Source: Lytechinus variegatus
Taxonomy: Eukaryota; Echinodermata; Echinoidea; Temnopleuroida; Toxopneustidae
NCBI RefSeq assembly: GCF_018143015.1
Contig: NC_054747.1
Span: 31,056,733-31,120,732, forward strand
Direction of reading: 5' to 3'
Length of the DNA: 64,000 bases
The translations under genes and the position numbers were made by a program. The notes under the pieces were generated by a model that saw only the letters and a list, made by a program, of their open reading frames with translations, made no database searches and was not told the origin of the DNA. Shown piece by piece: positions 34,801-46,900 of the stretch (position 1 is its first letter; each line of letters starts with the position of its first letter).

Positions 34801-36990
34801 GTCTCTAAGCGCTTTACAGACATAAAATTACCCCGGTCATCGGATCCTTGCATGCCTGCATACAATGAATGCACCTTCTCCACTCCCTGGGGAGCAATCC
34901 AACAAGAGTTCCAAGACTCAATTGCTAGGCATACTACATATAGGCTTTCACATCCTACTGGGTACCCATTTAAACCTGGGTGGAGAGTGGCAAAGTGTGG
35001 ATTAACGCCTTGCCAAAGGACGCTAGGCCATGGTGGGATTCGAACACACGACCCTCTTGATTACAAGGCGAGAGCCAGAACTGCTACACCACGACGCTTC
35101 CACAAATAGTATACATCAGAATCATTGATGCTTGGAAAGAATACAAGACACTCACTTCAATGCCATGTTTGTTTTGCTGCTTTCTCTGCAATAATTTTTT
35201 TTTCTACCAGAATCGTGAGTCTATTCTATTGTAGCAATAATAGTACAGTCAAGTCTACAAGTAGATCTAGATCAATTACGAACACTTGGGTGGTCATTTT
35301 TATTTTCTAGACTAGATTCTTAATAATTATCATCAAACCTAGTCTGGAGAGTCATGTGGAGTAAAATTTACTGAAATAGATTTGTTAAAAGCAGAGCAAG
35401 GAATAACTGTAAATGGCTGAAAAACTATTTTCCACTGGCAAGTAGTTAAAATCAAACATATAATTAGATGATGATACTCATTTCACATTCTTTGACAAAA
35501 TGATTAGCATGCGCTCTTGTGAATACAAAAATTATTCACAAGTTACTATTGAAAAATACATGTAGATTACAATTGTATGGAAATTAGTTTATCTGGTCAC
35601 AAAAGTGTTATAACGAATTTTCAAAGAGTGTGTTGTGTACTGCATTGGCATTCCATAGTCCTTCCTGTAGATTCCCCACAGGAAGGATGAGCAAGTGACC
35701 TGAAAATACATTGTAGCTTCTACCAAGATGTTGGAGCAGTAATGATGATGTTGTTGCTAACCTAATAAATGTCTGTTGACTTGTTGTAAATAGTGTTGTA
35801 AAGAACTGAATACTGGTCTGATGTATGCCTACTGTTCCCAAGGACCCCCCGTTTCACAAACATTTGTAGTTCCGAAGCCCGTTCCCGAGGACCCTCCTTT
35901 TCACATTAAGCCCGCTCCAAGGCCCCCGTTTTTTGTCTCGCCCGCGGCACATACCTACTACATTTTTGGTCGAGTACCCACCCCCCCCCCCCCAGAATTC
36001 ATGACAAATCAAGTCTTTGACTTTGCCTTTGACTTTGTGATTGTTTTTTTTAGATCTTAAGACTTAAAGGGGAATCCAGCCTTGGCCATAAAATGTCATG
36101 TTGGGAAGGAGAAAAATAAATCAAACAGAATGGTGAAAGTTTGAAAGAAATCGGACAAGCAATGAGAAAGTTATAGCTGCTTTAAAATTGAGATCACTAA
36201 AACTATGTAGATTTCAAATTGGCAACTGTGTAAGTAAATTATGACAAGGGGCAAGGACAACTTTCCCATAGGCCATGTACTTTATTATCAGGGATTTGTG
36301 GTTTTCTCCTAAGTACCCATTCCCCTGGGGCAGTAATCTAAATATAACCCAGGTAGTATATTGTTTTATGTCCTCATGAAAGAAAAATATAATTTGAAAT
36401 AAAACTTTTGGGAAAAATGACATTTTAGCCATAATATGTATTGGAGTACATGGAAGAGTAGTCCTTGCCTTACATCACTATGACATCCCATATGCTGCCA
36501 ATTTGAAGTCTCCATGGGTATAGTGATTACCAATATTTACAACTTTTAAAAATTCATAACTTTCTTGTTGTTTGTCCAATATTGTTCAAACTTTCACCTA
36601 TCAACTTGTCTGATTTTTCTTTTCCTTATAAAAACAAGTTTTTATTTGGGTTGGATTCCCCTTTAAGTTCTGTACCACTGGTACTACCAGATCAAGATCT
36701 ATATGATAACAAGAAAACAAGCGACCTTTCTATTATTTTGAATACTTTCTCATGACTTAATTGTTAGCTTTAACTGCCTACATCTGCACCAGCTTAGTTC
36801 ACTGGTTGACCTTACCGTGTATCCCGTCTCTTTGGCCGAACGCAACCACCACTCGTTCGTCCATGATCTTCAGCGTTAATTCAAGCGGGTAGCTGAACGT
36901 CTTTTCCACTTCTGTTTTGGGGTTTGCGTGATCTAGTTGGTATATTAAACCACCTGCTCTGTTGATAATATATACACTGTAAACCGTCAT
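28796..36990 (-). CDS. TRAPPC4: TRAPP complex subunit 4 (synbindin/Trs23), complete five-exon gene
   Basis: Exons 36816-36990, 34455-34629, 31463-31566, 29773-29899 and 28796-28874 join without frame breaks into 219 codons plus TGA. This equals the length I recall for human TRAPPC4. The start [20 protein letters not shown] is followed by '[14 protein letters not shown]', '[14 protein letters not shown]', '[20 protein letters not shown]', '[10 protein letters not shown]' and '[12 protein letters not shown]'. '[18 protein letters not shown]' then leads to the end 'APGS'. The order and spacing match the family. TRAPPC4 is a core longin-related subunit of TRAPP, the Rab1/Ypt1 exchange factor that tethers ER-to-Golgi vesicles. 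The first Met is the obvious start. The introns hold SINEs and MITEs. The exon-4 donor (GTTGGT) is weak. No clear AATAAA is seen just downstream. Confidence 0.97.
29773..29899 (-). CDS. TRAPPC4: TRAPPC4 exon 4
   Basis: Acceptor GTTTACAG, 127 nt, coding for [16 protein letters not shown] to [11 protein letters not shown]. The donor is GTCAG|GTTGGT, a weak but frame-compatible site. Confidence 0.95.
29988..30881. mobile_element. tandem-core element with 13-bp inverted ends (pearl-like)
   Basis: The exact inverted pair GTCTCACCTGCAT (29988-30000) and ATGCAGGTGAGAC (30869-30881) bounds about five tandem units of 152-166 bp. The right part is 'gacgccactgccgccgccgt'. Repeated phrases include 'cagtgatacttgattactct' and 'gatggtaattcaac'. 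The layout (short left end, tandem ~160-bp cores, right end) resembles the 'pearl' elements described in bivalves; I cite this from memory. It lies in TRAPPC4 intron 3 and has no coding capacity. Confidence 0.75.
31463..31566 (-). CDS. TRAPPC4: TRAPPC4 exon 3
   Basis: Acceptor CCTCTCTCAG, 104 nt, coding for [16 protein letters not shown] to [10 protein letters not shown]. Donor TATCAG|GTAAAT. Confidence 0.96.
33145..33569. mobile_element. CAGGGTGCTACATAA element with 7-bp target duplication
   Basis: 425 bp with inverted ends CAGGGTGCTACATAA and the complement CTTATGTAGCACCCTG. A direct duplication GCTCACT sits flush at both ends (33138-33144 and 33570-33576). Phrases 'acttgccc' and 'gggcaagt' recur inside. 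It is hAT-like by end sequence, though hAT usually gives 8 bp. Confidence 0.8.
33860..34431. mobile_element. AGGACAAGTCC TTAA-type MITE, copy B
   Basis: Both arms carry 'tttcatcaaaatcagatgta' and 'ataagaaagttatggcat' or their diverged complements. The right end GGTGGACTTGACCT is followed by TTAA (34432-34435). The left terminus is eroded. Confidence 0.75.
34455..34629 (-). CDS. TRAPPC4: TRAPPC4 exon 2
   Basis: Acceptor TATCTTCAG, 175 nt, coding for [20 protein letters not shown] to [11 protein letters not shown]. Donor CACTC|GTAAGT. Confidence 0.97.
34752..35102 (-). mobile_element. tRNA-derived SINE, family C
   Basis: Minus-strand copy of the element at 28276-28608. It keeps the B-box complement 'ggtgggattcgaacacac', 'aaaggacgctaggcc', 'gggtacccattt', and the 'cctgcatgca' and 'gcgctta' segments. 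Confidence 0.85.
36068..36662. mobile_element. AGGGGAATCC TTAA-type foldback MITE
   Basis: 595 bp with inverted ends AGGGGAATCCAGCC and GGTTGGATTCCCCT, and exact TTAA on both sides (36064-36067 and 36663-36666). Subterminal 'gaaagtttgaaagaaatcgg' and 'gagaaagttat' resemble those of the other TTAA families. It lies in TRAPPC4 intron 1. Confidence 0.85.
36816..36990 (-). CDS. TRAPPC4: TRAPPC4 exon 1 (start)
   Basis: The ATG at 36988-36990 opens [20 protein letters not shown]. The exon is 175 nt and ends CACG|GTAAGG in phase 1. The start matches the family N-terminus. Confidence 0.97.
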
Positions 36991-37454
36991 CTTGGTTCTA
37001 TGGAGTGATTTTCATAAAAAACGGAGGATCTTTGGATGAAATTCTAGATTAATTTATGAGCGTTCGTCGTGTACATGTACACGGTGGGACAGTATACAGC
37101 TAGCTAGCTATACGCTAGCAGCAAACAACGTAGTTAACGTGTCTAGCCTTATTCAATACGCAACTAGCTCGCCGAATACGAGAGATAAACCAAAAGATAC
37201 AATATTCGGGACATAATAGGCCGATTTATATTTTTTTATGATAATGTAAACATAAAAATTGTATTTTTATATTATTAAAACTATTCAGTTTCCATCATCA
37301 ACATTACATTACCTGAAAAGATGCACTGCCAAAGTGATTTGTTTAAAATTTACTTGAGTAAAGACTCCACCATTTTCACACGGAACCACGCCCATATTTT
37401 CTGACACTAATTTTTTGTAGATTGCAAATATAAGCGTTATTTAGTATACTGTTT

Positions 37455-37605
37455 TTATTATTTTTATCATTAGCATCGTCGTCGTCGTCATTATCCTCCT
37501 CCTCCTCATCATCATCCTTATCATCATGATCTTCATCATCATCATCAATCATCATCATCATCATAATCATCATCATTATCAACACCGCCACCACCACCAT
37601 CATAT
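37455..37605. repeat. (ATC)n microsatellite
   Basis: Imperfect CAT/CGT/CCT triplets just upstream of TRAPPC4. Confidence 0.85.
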
Positions 37606-37667
37606 CATCCTGTGGTGGTGATTTTTTTGTTAAATGATTGCTATGAAACTATGAAAACAACCAGAGG

Positions 37668-37925
37668 ACCAACGGCTTAAGGTCCTCCCGAAGGACCTGG
37701 TAATGAGGATTAATGCCTTACCAAAGGGCACTATATAGCGCACCAAGTGGGAATCGAACCCGAGTCACCGGAATACGAAACCCCTGCTCTCAGTACCGTC
37801 TGAGCTATCGCTGCTGCTATTATTGCTATCAGTATAGCCTGTTGCTAAAAAGAGAGTTGTTTACTAGAAAAACGTTTTTTTTAGAACTGAAGTGGCTACC
37901 CTGGGTAAAATATGATGTATTATTA
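37668..37925 (-). mobile_element. tRNA-derived SINE (tRNA-Thr-like head)
   Basis: On the minus strand, 'gcgatagctcagacggtact' gives an A-box. The anticodon-loop-like segment 'tttcgtatt' precedes the B-box 'gggttcgattccca'. The + end 'ctgaagtggctaccctgggt' resembles the family B tail. The acceptor arm does not pair. Confidence 0.65.
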
Positions 37926-38005
37926 TTGTTATTTATTATTATTATTATTATTATCATTATTATTATTATTATTATTATTATTTATTATTATTATTATTAT
38001 TATTA

Positions 38006-38059
<54 letters not shown>

Positions 38060-38110
38060 GCCGTAGTAGTAGTAGTATCATTATTATTATTGTTGTTGTT
38101 ATTATTATTA
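37916..38110. repeat. (ATT)n microsatellite
   Basis: Nearly 200 bp of ATT triplets, turning into GTA and GTT triplets at the right end. Confidence 0.95.
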
Positions 38111-39709
38111 GCACAACGTGCTCGCCCCACCTCTCTTCGAGAAAGGATGGACAGTAAGAGAAGAAAAAGGATAAAACGCGCCGAATGTGAGGGTATAGAG
38201 GGAGAGACGAGTAGTGAGAGGGAGAGAGCTAGGGGGGGGGGGAGGGGAGTGAGAAAGAGAAAAGGAAAAGGATGAGAAAGTATCACCTTGATCAGTAAAT
38301 GTTTTTGTGTCATTTTGATCCTTAAACCTATAGTCGTTTTTTTTTTGTAACGATTCTAATTAATAGATATATTTTGATGAGCTTTGTGAGATGTTTTACA
38401 TGAGAGCCACTCAAAACAAACTCGTTTAAGTACCTGTAATTTCATTTCTGTCAAACAAAATACAACTAAAGGTTGAATAAAAAGTAAAAACAAAAAGGAA
38501 AATGGATTATCTCTTAGCCATTTTTCTCCACCCCTCTTCACATGGTGATGTCGAAAACAAACGAAACTAATGAAGAAAAAACATGATTGTAATCACAATA
38601 ATAGTTCTATATTTTCTCAGGGTAAATGAACTATAGAGATACTTAGTTGCTCTTTAAACGATCTTGTGAAACTGAGTGGGTGTTTTTCAGGGTTTCAATG
38701 GTTAGTGTACGTATATTTGAGGTCAAGATGACAACAATTCCATGCGAATTTTTCATCGGTCTTAAATCATTAAATTGATTAATGATGTACCGCAGTTGTA
38801 GTATTAGAATGATCAACATTGACTGGATACTGATATATAATCCATACATTTGTCAAATTTCTCAAACGGCGACGAAAACATATACGAATGATTTAATCTA
38901 GATTGGATTCTTAAAATAAGCTTGCTGGCATGTTAGGCAAGACCGTAGTTAAGTTTTCAACACGCAGAGTGGAAGCTGCGCAGCATGCTCAAGATCATGA
39001 TGGGTGATTACCCCCCCCCCCCGAGCTCCGTTACACAAAGTGATCAATCGCTAAATGAACTGACCAATCAATATCAATGTTACCTGCGCAATTGGTTTAA
39101 AATACTCACCAGGAACCAATCAGTGCGGTTCTTTCATATTTGCAATTCATTACAAACATTTGTGTTACGGCGCCCTGTACGGAGAGCGTTTCATTAACAT
39201 TTTATCTTCAGACATTTTTTACCTTGATATTGATTGGCTAAGAAACATGGCTTAAATAGTCTAAGAAAAAAAAATGGTTACTATTGTAACTAAAGTTCAT
39301 AGGCCTACATAATCATAAATGCCCTGCAAGTACAATTTTTGTGTTCTCTCTGAATTAGATCAAAATAGATTGCTATCAGAGACCAATCCAAAGTTGGATT
39401 GAAGTCTTAAATCTAATAGATAACTTATTTGTTTGAATATGTCAATCAAATTTTGGATTGGGCCTTTCCACAATCTATTAGGCCTAGATTGATTTTCAAT
39501 CTACGGAATAGAGAGTTTTAATTGAGTTGTACATGTATAGTGTTAAGAAAAAAATGTGCCGATGACACTTCATGATGGGAGAAATTAACGAAATAGAAAT
39601 ACAAGAACTATTTCTCGCATTTACCTAATAGGCCTATATGTGAAAACAAAATCACATGTAGCTTTTTTCCCCCAACAATGGTTGAATGTGAGCGCTTTAC
39701 ACAATTCTA

Positions 39710-39944
39710 CACTGTAAAAACTGTGGTGTTAAAACTAACACCAATTGGTGTTAATAGAGGACCACACCCTGAGGTGTTAAAATTACACCCCAGAGATTGA
39801 ACATAACACCAAAGAGTGTATATGTAACAACCAAAGGTGTAACACCTATAGGTGTAAAACTATAACACCACCAATTTAACACAGGTGTAAAATAACTGGT
39901 GTGGTCCTCTATGTACACCGGTTAACACCACAGTTTTTGCTGTG
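39710..39944. mobile_element. reiterated-GGTGTTA foldback MITE, copy 2
   Basis: The ends CACTGTAAAAACTG and GTTTTTGCTGTG are flanked by TA on both sides. The inside holds the 'aggaccacaccctgaggtgt' pattern of copy 1 in the opposite orientation. Confidence 0.88.
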
Positions 39945-40917
39945 TACTATTACACCACTTTCGATGACTAAATTAAGGGAAGACAAAAATGGAAAGGGAA
40001 AGAACGAAGAGAGGAAGTGAAAACGGGAGGGAAAAGAGTGTGGGAATAAAAGAAAAGTAGGTCGAGAAATGAGTGAGAAAGAGGGGGAAAGGGGAATGAG
40101 AGAGAGGACAGTACGAGAGAAAAAAATTGGTAATTAAAGAGTAGGTCGAGCAAAAAGGGGAAAGGGAGAGAGACACCGAAAGATTGGAGGGGAGATATGG
40201 TGGGTAAGTGTGAGAGAGAAGGGAGGAAGAGAGAGGGAGAGACAATAAGGAGAGAGAGAGTTTACCTCCACTCTTATCAACCATGGTCATAGAACTACAG
40301 GATACTAATTAATCAATTCAAAAGACAGCAATTAATCGTCACTCTTACTTTCGTATCTGATTATCATGTCATATATATATTCTTGAGGTTTTCACGTTTC
40401 GCTATCATTAATATCAAATCTGCACTCGAGGAAATGGTGTGGCAATGATATACTCGCATCCATCAATAACTTTATGGTCACTCTGAAAAAAATGATCTTT
40501 GGAACTTCAGGACATGCAAGATGGTGGGGAAAATGTCGGCAGAAGTAATGGGACGAGCATGGCGCGATTAAGCCTCATCAAACCCAGTCACTTTTCCTCA
40601 TTTCTTGTTGTTTAACATGATTTGCGACTCGAAAGAATTCTGCGATGATACTGTTTGATAACAATTTTCCTGAAATGACAATTCTGTTCTCGAAATTATT
40701 GATGATAATTGATAAGGAAAGTCGAAAGTACCAAGCCAACTGAACGACATTATTCCGATATTATCTTCATAATTTAAACGGCACATTTACGACACGGCAA
40801 ATTGCGAAAGAGGAGTTTCTTTTGAATTGTACTTCTGCAACATTTTAATCACTTTTTAAAATTCCTGGAAGAAGTATCACATTTGAACAAAAGTTGGAGT
40901 TATCGTTGCTCTTGATC

Positions 40918-40996
40918 ATGAACAGGGGAAATATGTTTTTGCTTCGCAACGTCCACAATTTCTTTAGTTTGACTATTTATTTTGTGGCGGTATTCG
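40918..40996 (+). CDS. Ig receptor exon 1: signal peptide
   Basis: The ATG gives 26 residues starting MNRGNMFLLRNVHN, with a hydrophobic core FFSLTIYFVAVF. Donor TTCG|GTAAGC in phase 1 matches exon 2. The 4-kb intron that follows makes this the least certain exon of the gene. Confidence 0.75.
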
Positions 40997-43900
40997 GTAA
41001 GCAAATACTTGTTATCCCTCTCTTCCATGTTTGCTATTCATCCGATATTTTGCTACTCTATCCTCACTAGTGAATATTTGTTAGAATGAAGATATATTTT
41101 GATTTGTTGTTAATTTGAATCAGTCACATTCTTGCCTTATCCTCCTCCTTCTCCTCAATTATTCTTCTTCTTCTTACCCTCCTTCCTCTTCTTTTCTCTC
41201 TTCTTCTTCTAGTACTTCTTCTTCCTCGCTTTACTTTTGAATTCAGCTGACTCGTCATCATTTTATTGATAGGTTTTCCTTTTCCTTTCGGATCTCATAA
41301 AATATTTTCACCCGAAAAGCACAGATCATTGCAAAAAATGTCCGATCGCATTAATACTGGGTAACATTATTTTCTTGATTTATTTTTTCCGTATTGTTCT
41401 GATTATTTGACAATAAGAAAACTAGTAGCTTGGGGCTCGTGCACCTAGTGCTCCTTGCTTCCACCTCTTGGATACGCCTCTTGATTAATCAATAAAGGCT
41501 ATATGCTACTGACACGGAATAACTACAAAATGCGATAAACACAAATGAATATGATTTATATATACGTTTAAAACTTAAATATGTATATATAAACTCATCA
41601 AAAACGTTTGGAAATTTAGTAAATATCAATGTGTAATTAATATCAGTAAAAAGAAGAACATTTCATTCTCTTTAAGATGATACCCTACATGATATGATTG
41701 TGGTTCACATGGAGGTGCAGTGCCTTGAAATGTGGAGCAAGGTCAAAATTCAAAAGCTGCAAAATGGCACAATATTGAAATTCACTGTTCTTTTTTTTTC
41801 GAGGTGATGAGTGCGTTTCTCAGCAATTTTGTTTTTACTTTGACCGATGATTCCTCATTGGTTTTTAGTAAATAGCAATGTCTGATTAATATCAATGAAT
41901 AGATCATTTGATTTTCGTTAAATTGATACCCTATATGATATGATTATTTACATGGAGGTGCAGTGCCTTGAAATGTGGGGCAAGGTAAAAAATCAAAAGT
42001 TGCAAAATGACGCAATATTGAAAGTCACTGTTCTTTTTTCCGTGGTGATGAGTGAGTTTTTCAGTACACGTAATTTCTTAAATTGTTTCATGCATCTTAA
42101 AATCAACATTAACATGAAATCAAACACACCTCTGCAAAAGCAAAAACATAACAAACATCCGTGGGTATTTCAAACAACGACACAAACCATGTTATCTCAC
42201 AGAACCATCACTACAGTAGCAGGGGCTATAGGTTTGAATGGATTTTCAGCTCTACTGACACAGACAAAAGAACCATGTTGTATTGACCCTTCATGACTAT
42301 TCCTGCTCGTTTTGCAGCTTTTCAATTCAGACCCCATCCAACACTTTTGAATCCTGCTCTTTTTGTGATGGCATGATCATAACAAGAATGGTATCGTTTT
42401 AAAGAAATTTAAATTATCTTTCGAATGATGTGAAATATACATTGTTAAAAATTTGGGGTAGGGAGAAATTAATGGCCAAACACAGATTTCCAAACTTTTT
42501 TAGAGGTTTATATTCTATGTTTGTTAATATGGATATCAGATATGTTAAAAATCAAATTGCTCTAAAGAACAATAGGAAAAATGACATAACAATTTTGTTT
42601 ACTTTATAGAATCTTTACCATGTTTACCAAACGATAAGAACTGATTCTACATCTTAATTGAAGTTTGAAAAAAGCCATTCAGGATTGAGTCATCCGATAT
42701 ATTCATTAGATTTTTTTTCATTTTGTGTTTTTTATTAAGAACACCTTAATATCTTATACATCAAAAATGTCAAAATGTGCGATGAATTTAATTAATACAT
42801 ATTAATAAAGATTTGAATGAAATTTAAACCCATAAGAACATCAAATAATATATTAGACTATATGATTTACAAAAATATTTTCGCTTTCATGTGTATATTT
42901 ATTTATGAAACACCAGATCAATGTGGATATTTTCAAATACCCAAGGCTCATTTTATAAAGCTAATTCTGACATAATCATCATACTGGCAAATATTGTTTT
43001 AATCTAAATGTGCAATATATCATGTGACATATCCGTATGTCTGTCTTGCTGAGGGAATTCTATTAAAATTATTGTAATTGTGAAATCAGGGGCGGCGGAA
43101 CCTATTCTCGCTTTGGTGGGGTGGACCAAAAAGAGCACTTATAATGTCAAAATGGGCCTTATAGTGCAAACGGATATTCTCACCATGAGATTATCATCTG
43201 CGTGAAGTAGTTGTGTGTTTTGTGGTAATAAAGTTTAATAAATCCTTTTTGAAGAGATTTCTGATTGATAAAATGTATATGTGCACTTTATTCTTTCCGC
43301 GAGAGTGCGTAGCGAGCAAGTGGTTCGGGAGAAAAATAAATCTGAAGTTGTTAAACTCGCTTGTCGGTCAATATGGCGCTAATTACTGTAAAAAGCAATC
43401 GATGTTGCGTGCGCGAATTGCAAGCTCAAACTTTTGAACATTTCATGTCATAAGAATGGGCCACAACTGCACACAACTGTTTTTATAAAATTGCCCCGTC
43501 CTATTTACTCGATTTAGTTTCATATTACCAGCCATCCTGAAATCTTAGATCAACCTCAAAAACATTATTTGTTGTTCCCTCTGTCTTTACAAAGTCATAT
43601 GGTGAGCGTGTTTTTACTCATGCCTCTGCTGTCCTCTGGAATGCTTTACCGAATTCAATGAGATATCAAAGTGATTTATGTATATTCAGGAGATCCCTCA
43701 AGACATATCTTTTCAATGCATAAAAAACTAACTTTGAACTAATGGTCCAATCTAAATATCTTGATTACTTTATTCTTATATACCTTTTACTATTTCTTCT
43801 TTAAGCGCATAGGGACATGCTATGCTATGTGTGATGCGCTATACAAGAATTGAGCATTATTATTATTAAGAAATTAAAAATTAGGTAACGAGCAGTTTTA

Positions 43901-46900
43901 TAGTCATGAAAAAGATGTGTCAACTGAAAATATTAACGCGAGCGCGAAGCTCGAGCTGCAATTTTGAATAACTGACCAGAAAATGAACCTATTACCCCGG
44001 GGAGGGGCCGGCAGTCAAATATATCGCTGTACACACGCGTGACCAAAAAATAACCCCGTTTTCATGTTTTAATGGGTTTTTTTTTTCAGTTTTGGACGCG
44101 TTCCACGCGTGCACTCGTTAAAGAAATAAAAATACCGTTTTTTTTTTTAAAGGGTGGGTTTGAAAGATTGGTCAGTGGTGAATCGCGGGGTCAAACGTAT
44201 TAAGGGTATTTTTCCAAAGCTTTTTTAAGACTAGCCAAACGTGCTTAGGGCATGTTCCCCAACCCTATAGCTTTTCCCACGGGGACATATTCTGGCGACA
44301 ACTTGTTTAGGGGCCAAAATGTGTAAATAAAGCCCGCGAAACACTTGTTTAGGAGGTTATTTTGCCCACAGAGAAATCCTGCAGGAAGTTTCTGGAAATA
44401 ATTTGATCACGCAAGTCTACAGCAATTCATTTGACTGCCGCCCCCCCCCCCTGGGTCTTAGACTGCATTTAGTATCTCATGCCATGAATAGGATGTATAT
44501 ATCCGCGATCGATAAATGGGAGCGCGAAGCGCAAGATGAAAATTTGTGATGTTCCAACCTGAAATCTGGACATTATAAGCATAATTGTAACCAGAAACAG
44601 AACGAGTACCTAACTAAACAGTAATTGATGCGAGCGCGAGCCGAAAATTTTGTGATCGTGTAACCTAGGATATTTTATGTTTTACTTCAGAAAAGAATTT
44701 CATTTGAAAAAGGCTACATTTCAGTTTTAAAAAGGGCACCCCCTCCCCTGAATTCTGGTAGGTGTAGCAAAATGTACTGTAGAAATATAAGTAAACTGAC
44801 CTACATTTTGCAGTGAAATTATTTTTGCTTGTCAAATTTCTCTAGACCCAACTTTGTTATTTTTAATTTTGTAGTGAACCCCCCTTTTTATTTTTTATTT
44901 TTTTGCTTGTCAGATTTACATCAGCAACCCCTGTAAAAAATCGGTCCCAGTGCCCTGTGTTTGTGTCATATTAAACGGCAATGTGTGTTGCTAAAGACAT
45001 ACAGTTCTGAGTCGTCGTTCTTTTTGTTTGCCATTCAAATCGTCAGATCTCTCTCATGGAATCGAAGTCCACACCGACGACGTCGTCAAGGCTGAATTCG
45101 GAGCGTCGATCACCATTCCGTGTTCCTACACACCACGATCGTCCAGAAGTAACTTTGGCCAAGTGTTGTGGAGAAGGGGTATAAACACTATCATATATGT
45201 GCACCGTTCTGACCCGGACCAGGATTCAACGAAAGTGAGTGATAGGTATAGCCTCTCCGTGGACTTCGTGTCGAGTGGAAATTTAACCATAAACGACGTG
45301 GTCATCGATGACGAGGGAACATACACCTGTGCGGTTAGTGTTGTTGATTCTCTCGAGAAATCGTCAAGCTCTTCTCTAGAAGTGACTGCAGGTGACTAGT
45401 ATTTTAATATCAAGGGGTGGGGCTAGATCAAGGGTATTCATTTTGTATACATAACTCTTTGATGGAAAACACGTTGGCGCGTTTTGAAGAAGTCAAAACA
45501 ATTGCAGCAACAAAATTATTTGGGATTTAGGAATATATTTTTAATACGGAGCGTTGTGGCCCAGTGGATTAGTCTTCTGACTTTGAAATAGAGGGTCGTG
45601 GGTTCGAATCCCAGCCATGGCGTAATTTCACTCAGCAAGAAATCTATCCACATTGTGCTGCACTCAACCCAGGTGAGGTGAATGAGTACCAGGCAGGATT
45701 GATTCCTTGAATGCATGAGCGCTGAAAGGCAGCTCGAGCTAAAGCCGGGGTAATAATGATAACATCGCGCCTCGGAATAGAATATATTTTTAGATAGATG
45801 GCCCTATATAAATCCCTATTATTATTATCAATATTGTTATAGTAAAGGTATATTCCTGGAGTTTTTTCATTCGCAGTTATATAGGGTCACTCCACCCCCC
45901 TACATTAAACCCATTTTGGGGGTGAAAATGTTACCTTATCTTAATATGGACCGCCCAGGAGAAAGGGTAATGGAGGAGCATCAGCTTTGTCAGTATTTAC
46001 GTACAAAAATATTTAAAAATAAGGCATGTTCATCCCCTTTTCAAATTTGTTCCATCGCCCATAAAAACAAATAATCACGTTTCTTCGATTTTTTTTTATT
46101 CGTTCTAGAAGTTAAAAGTCGAATTTGTCCCCGGCTGACACCTTTCTATTTAATCAATATTTCCTTTATTTCGTACATCCCTCTCTCTCTGTTCAACCTT
46201 TTACAGCTCCACGAGAGCTTCTCCTCCGAGGCCAAGCAGCAAACAATCCCGTCGTCATCCACCAGAACGCCGTGACGCTCAAACCCGGTGTCGACGTCGA
46301 GTTCGAATGCCAGGCCGTCAGATCCAGACCGGCTGTGACAATCAAATGGTACTACGCCGGTGCTCTCGTTGAGCCTTTGTCGAGCCCGTCACCGAGTTCG
46401 GACGACGTTGGATTCCAGAACACGACGTCGTCATTCGCCATCGCTCGTCCTAGTCGGACGGATCACGGCGAATCATTGGTATGTCAGGCCGTGATGATGG
46501 ATGGGAGAGTAGTTCGCATTACAAGTATTATCATTAACGTTGAAGGTAAGAGTCCTCAAAAGACATACGTATAAAGAAGGGATAAAGGGCAGTTGCCCTC
46601 AGTCTAGCCTATACATCCCTCCCAAAAAAAAATAATGATAATAATTTTCAAATCGTCATCATATCGCGATTTTTGCACGAAAAACATATGAAGTGTGCGA
46701 AAATCCTTTTAAATCCTTTTAAAATCCTTGATTATAATAAGGAATTGAAAGTGTTGATCGCGTCGTTCCAACGCTTATTTAAGTTATATCTCATATTCTC
46801 GCCCCTTCCAAAATGGTCGGCATATTGATGGAGGAAACTTTTGAATTCTGAAACTACATGTATTTACGAATATTCTAAGCAATGTAACTTGAATGGTTTT

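Larger units (their letters stand above)
36991..40917. other. divergent intergenic region between TRAPPC4 and the Ig receptor
   Basis: The two genes point away from each other across 3.9 kb. No exon is recognised. The stretch contains triplet microsatellites (37455-37605 and 37916-38110), a tRNA-derived SINE, a GGTGTTA MITE and A/G-rich DNA at 39970-40260. No TATA box or other core promoter motif can be assigned with confidence. Confidence 0.6.

Noticed and set aside
37912-38313. Frames of poly-Ile, poly-Tyr or poly-Asn
   Set aside because: Products of the (ATT)n array.
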